Below, piece by piece: positions 59,596-64,000 of a stretch of DNA of 64,000 bases. Below the pieces are notes generated by a model that did not search any database, was not told the origin of the DNA, and was given only the letters and a program-made list of their open reading frames with translations. Made by a program: the position numbers and the translations under genes. The DNA lies in assembly GCA_036417435.1 (NCBI GenBank), contig CM070901.1:4252001-4316000 (forward strand). Reading direction: 5' to 3'. This DNA comes from Inia geoffrensis (taxonomy: Eukaryota; Chordata; Mammalia; Artiodactyla; Iniidae). How positions within the stretch are numbered: position 1 is the stretch's first letter; every line of letters starts with the position of its first letter.

Positions 59596-59830
59596 ATGTA
59601 TTAATTACATGTTGCAGTCTAAAAATATGCTAAACAATTTATACGCATTGTTTATATACATTGTTTTACTTAATCCTTATAACAACCTGCGAAGTAGGTT
59701 TCACCAGTGCTATTTTACAGCCAGGGAAACCAAGGCTCAGTGGCCTCAGTGTTTATCCCGAGCCAGTCCACTCAAAGCCATGAGGTGATAGAAGCAGGAT
59801 TCAAGCCCACATCTTCCACCACACTGTACA
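59596..59830 (-). mobile_element. MIR SINE, antisense
   Basis: The text 'cttaatccttataacaacct', then 'attttacagccagggaaacc' and 'caggattcaagcccac', is antisense MIR. Confidence 0.78.
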
Positions 59831-60084
59831 CTTTCAAGTTTCTATGTTGCAAAATGACATCATTATCCTCTTTCTGTCCCTCAGAAGTTTGGTCTTGGAA
59901 TCACCAAGGGCATGACTTCCCATGTTGATATATCACGGTCTACACGCTGGAGTAGCACAGAGTCAAGTGGCTCTTGAATGCAGACGGGGCCATATGCCTG
60001 GTTTCCCAAGGCATTTCATCAAGGTCTTTGGTTAAATTAGTGTCTCTGTTGTACCAGCTGGGAAATAATGAGCGAAACATTGAT

Positions 60085-60285
60085 AAGAAGCAGACATAAT
60101 ATTTATGTAAACATTACTTTGTGCCAGGCACTGTGTACTTTTCTGGCATTATCTTTTATTCATTCCAAGTATCCTATCCAAGGAGGTTTACTATCCATTT
60201 TACAGATAAAAACTGGGGCTCAGAGAGGCACAGTCATTGGTCCAAGGTCACACAACGGGGAGCTGGTGTTAGGTGGATTGGTACC
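60085..60285 (-). mobile_element. MIR SINE, antisense
   Basis: The text 'tttgtgccaggcactgtgta', then 'ccattttacagataaaaact' and 'ccaaggtcacacaacgggga', is antisense MIR, better preserved than its neighbour. Confidence 0.82.
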
Positions 60286-60534
60286 TATAGATGTGGTCTG
60301 GCCAACCGACAGTGTTCTTAAATCTTAGGTTCTACTTGGTGGACTTTTGAGTATCAATTTTCATGACATGGGCATGGAAAGGTCAACCTTCACAGGGCAG
60401 AGGAGACTTACTGTGACCCAGACTTACCAACAGACAGAGTCATTTCAATAATAGCAACAAAGAAAAAAGATTCGGCAATGTAGCTGCTTCACTAGGGGTT
60501 AAACACAAATAAGAGAGATGGAAGGATGTGCAGG

Positions 60535-61040
60535 ATATATTAGTTTTCCACTGCTGCTCTAACAAATTCCTGCAAATTTGGTGGCTTGAAGTAATACAAA
60601 TTTATCATCTTAAGTTCTGGAGGGCAAAAGTCAGAAATGCGTCTCACTGAACCAAAACAAGATGTGTGTGTTTCTCCCAGAGGCTCCAGGGAAGAATCTG
60701 TTTCCTGCCTTCTTCCAAATTTAGAGGCGGCTTTCATGCCCTGGCTCACGACCTCGGTCTTCCCTCTTCAAAGTCATCAATGACCAGTCGAGTCTCTCAC
60801 TCCACCTCAGTCTGACACTGATATTTCTGCTTCCTTCTTCCACGTTTCAGGACTCTTGTGTTTACATTGGGTTCATCTGGATAATCCAGGATAACCGCCC
60901 TATTTTAAGGTCAGTTGATCGGCAACATGGATTCCATCTGCAACCTTAGTTCCCCTTTGTTCTGTAACCTAACATATTCCCAGGTTCCAGGGATTAGGCT
61001 CTTTGGGGCACCACTGTTCTGTCTACCACCCAGGAGCACC
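60535..61040 (-). mobile_element. MLT1-class MaLR LTR, antisense
   Basis: Near-complete antisense order: 'tagttttccactgctgctct', 'tggataatccaggataaccg', 'acctaacatattcccaggtt', and the end 'ttctgtctaccacc'. The ORFs of 69-96 codons around it are derived from this LTR. Confidence 0.85.
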
Positions 61041-61572
61041 ATAGCAACACACGGTCCAGGGGCAGGACACAAGGAGGTGTGGCATCGCGGAACTTTGTCA
61101 AGAGGCTGCAGGGCTTCAGGATCTACCGGAACTTTAGGGGCAGAGAATGTAAAACTGACAAGCACAAAGCAGGGTGTCAGGTTTAGAGGCTTGCATCAGA
61201 GATAGGCGCTCGGCTTCCAAAATACTTGATCCCAGAATTAAAGCCACACCAACAGCAAGGTTGATGATGCTGAGCTGCCTCCATTTTCAGTGGGAAGGAT
61301 GTAAATGTCTCCTGAAGATGTTTTGTCCCAGGGCCTGAAGTGAAACAGATCTCACAAGTGCAGGTCAAGTAGCGAGCATTTTGTCTCCTCATTTGGGGAC
61401 TGTCAACTCTGTAGTAGAGTCACAATGACAGGTTGTAGAAGATTCCAGAGGCTGATGGGGGATGACTGGAGGGTAGGCACATTTCTAAATATGTACACCT
61501 CTGGTCTCTACTTCTTTAATTTCCTCCAATGCCATTCAAATTACATCATGTGTTGTTTGTCAGCTAGTTTTT
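61041..61572. other. Unique non-coding DNA
   Basis: No gene is recognised. Confidence 0.5.
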
Positions 61573-61664
61573 CTTTTTTTAATTTTAATTGAAGTATAGT
61601 TGATTTACGATGTTTCAGGTGTACAGCAAAGTGATTCAGTTAAACATATATACATATATATGTC

Positions 61665-61697
<33 letters not shown>

Positions 61698-62101
61698 TCC
61701 TTTTCAGATTCTTTTCCATTATAGGTTATTATAAGATACTGAATAAAGTTCCCAGTAGTAGACAGTAGGTCCTTGTTGTTTACCTATTTTATATATAGTA
61801 ATGCACACCTGTTAATCCCAAATCCCTAATTTATCCTCCCCTTTCCATTTTGATAACCATAAGTTTGTTTTCTATGTCTGTGAATCTATTTTTGTTTTGT
61901 AAATAAGTTCATTTATATCATTTTTTTAGATACCACATATAAGTGATATCATATGATACTTTGTCCACTCATTGGGGTCACTTAGTATGATCATCTTTAG
62001 GTCCATCCATGTTACTGTAAATGGCATTGTTTCATTCTTTTTTATGGCTGAGTAATATTCCATTGTACATATATATATATATGTACATATGTACATTCCA
62101 T

Positions 62102-62149
<48 letters not shown>

Positions 62150-62195
62150 ACATCTTCTTTACCCATTCATCAGTCAATGGACATCTTTTTAAAGT
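61573..62195 (-). mobile_element. 5'-truncated L1, antisense, with TA expansions
   Basis: It runs from 'attttaattgaagtatagtt' to 'cattcatcagtcaatggaca'. Two TA tracts have expanded inside it (about 61673-61697 and 62108-62149), and a small internal duplication repeats acattccattgt near 62060-62105. It belongs to the older L1 3'-end type seen at 31.0 kb. Confidence 0.92.
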
Positions 62196-63409
62196 TGTAG
62201 TGGGCACCAAGGACTAAAAGGGAAGCGTGGCTCACTGAAACCAAACACAGAGGTGTATCCTAATGTAAGTGAACACCAAACCCTAGTGGAATGAATGATA
62301 ATTGAGACCCACGGGAGCAGACAGCTGTGGGATCTTCCATGCTGTGTGTTACTTTCTCGGGCTCTCAGAATCCCAGTCCGATGGGGTGACTGGCTAACCT
62401 ATCAGAAGTCTCCAGCAAAACTCAGCCAGAGATGATGATGGCCTCAGAACATCCAAGGAGAGACAAAGTCAAAAGAGCTACAATCTGAAAACAATTCCAT
62501 GGCTTTCCAATCTCTAATAGCATCTCTATCTTTGAAAAGGAAGGACAAGGAGAAAAGAAGGAGGTGAGAGTTTGGTGAGAGAAGAGATGGGAAAAAGAGA
62601 AATCAGAAGAATTCAGTTCTCGGTGCATTATTCTCTTAAATTTAGTTTTACTCCTTTTGATATTTTACAAAGAGGGAAAACATCATACCAAAGACTGTCT
62701 ACTTACATAATATATATAACTTTCTATACTCTATAGACCCATTGGTGATTTTCCAAGCCATTCAATGGGACAGCTACTTTCAATGAATGCATACCCTCTA
62801 TGGGCCTCCATTCTCATCTGAAGATAACAGCCACACAAATAACAGATATCTGTGTGGTATTACATTTTACAGAGACCTATACCCTAAATTCTGTTCTAAA
62901 AATCTGTCTACCCTGAGCTAAAACCATAGTTTAATACATTAGTTTCTGACCTGATGACCTCACAGAAGTCTTTTCCTTTTTCTCATGCTTCCCAATCATA
63001 AAATGGGAAGGATTTTAACACAACACATTTACATATTTGAAGACTCCTATAAAAACACCTTAGCGTGTTCTATTTGAGATTGCAAAGTAAAATACTAATA
63101 TTGAATGTGAAGTGTTGCTGTGGACCTTCTCCAAGGTTTATTGTCTTTAATAATTGTATCTATAAAATTTTAGCTTCTTTTCTTTTCGTTATACAAAATA
63201 AAAATAACTTCTCTTGCCTTAATGGGTACTTTGCAAACAGATTCTAACTGAAAACTGAAAGAATTATCGTTGCCATTTTCCATAGTGGATAGTACATGAT
63301 TTTATCCTTCAGACTTCTAAAATCCAGTCTATTTGCATGCAGTAATAAAAATGTGAACGATCTTACAGTAGTTTTCATTTCAATATGCTATACAATGCAG
63401 TGTACTAGA
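62196..63409. other. Unique non-coding DNA
   Basis: No gene is recognised. Weak MIR-like text occurs at about 62935-63025 ('cataaaatgggaaggatttt'). Confidence 0.45.
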
Positions 63410-63528
63410 ATCGGGGTGGCACTGTATAACAGAGTGAAAAGAGACTTGATTTTGGAGACCAAACAGACAGGGTTTGAATTCTGTCTTTACAATTAGCAAG
63501 TTACTTTACCTCTCTGTGTTTTAATTTC
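63410..63528 (+). mobile_element. MIR SINE, sense, 5' half
   Basis: The text 'cagggtttgaattctgtctt', then 'agcaagttactttacctctc', is sense MIR. It is cut off on the right by the L1 insertion that follows. Confidence 0.75.
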
Positions 63529-64000
63529 TTTTTTTTTAACATCTTTATTGGAGTATAATTGCTTTACAATGGTGTGTTAGTTTCTGCTTTATAACAAAGT
63601 GAATCCGCTATACATATACATATACATATATCCCCATATCTCCTCCCTCTTGCATCTCCCTCCCTCCATCCCTATTCCACCCCTCTAGGTGGTCACAAAG
63701 CACCGAGCTGATCTCCCTGTGCTATGCGGCTGCTTCCCACTAGCTACCTATTTTACATTTGGTAGTGTAGATATGTCCATGCCTCTCTCTCACTTTGGTT
63801 CTTCATGACCTTTTTTTTTTTTTTTTTTTTAGATTCCATATATATGTGTTAGCATATGGTACTTGCTTTACTCTTTCTGACTTACTTCACTCTGTATTAC
63901 AGATTCTAGGTCCATCCATCCCACTACAAATAACTCAAGGTCATTCTTTTTATGGCTGAGTAATATTCCGTTGTATATATATGCCACATCTTCTTTATCC
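63529..64000 (-). mobile_element. L1, antisense, running out of the window
   Basis: Antisense 3' end 'aacatctttattggagtata', then the 3' UTR and the ORF2 C terminus, still L1 at the last base. Compared with the copies at 40.7 and 56.9 kb, about 90 bp are missing between 'ctctctcactttg' and 'gttcttcatgacc' (near 63797), and a T22-type run follows at about 63812. Its full length and duplication cannot be judged here. Confidence 0.93.

Overview
This is vertebrate nuclear DNA with no microbial-type gene organisation. The repeats point to a mammal, most likely a cetacean or close cetartiodactyl relative. There are many copies of a tRNA-derived SINE of the CHR type (lengths of about 140, 200 and 330 bp), a young L1 lineage with the 3' end usual in that group, and older L1, L2, MIR, MLT1-class MaLR LTRs and hAT/MER5 relics. 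No ruminant BovB or Bov-tA element is recognisable. The species call is an inference; no search could be run.

Layout. Positions 1-11,300 are AT-rich non-coding DNA with old repeats. Positions 11,300-14,460 form the only GC/CpG-rich block. It contains a 33-bp minisatellite (11.7-12.1 kb) that also has an inverted copy, then a CpG island (13.4-14.46 kb) with CCAAT boxes, GC boxes and a consensus minus-strand splice donor. This looks like the promoter and first exon of a gene transcribed leftwards, but no protein family is recognised. From 14.5 to 64 kb the window is repeat-rich, intergenic or intronic.

The only long open reading frame is a 756-codon, 5'-truncated L1 ORF2 (54.5-56.8 kb). Its reverse transcriptase motifs and C-terminal cysteine motif are intact, and it is read in frame from an ATG supplied by the flanking DNA. 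A large old L1 with a recognisable 5' end (about 38.2-43.35 kb, minus strand) lacks its reverse transcriptase core and carries a younger L1 and a SINE fragment.

The most interesting material is structural, the scars of retrotransposition. (1) An L1 insertion at 16.5 kb has a perfect 54-bp inverted copy of its own flanking DNA at the 5' junction. (2) A SINE at 50.85 kb is bounded by 90-bp direct copies of an L1 3' end. (3) A tailless, 3'-truncated SINE at 38.75 kb has no target-site duplication. (4) A tiny L1 at 31.0 kb is inverted internally. (5) A 58-bp tandem duplication at 59.1 kb doubles a CCAAT box. I found no new enzyme system or gene cluster. Repeat family names come from remembered consensus sequences and should be confirmed with RepeatMasker.
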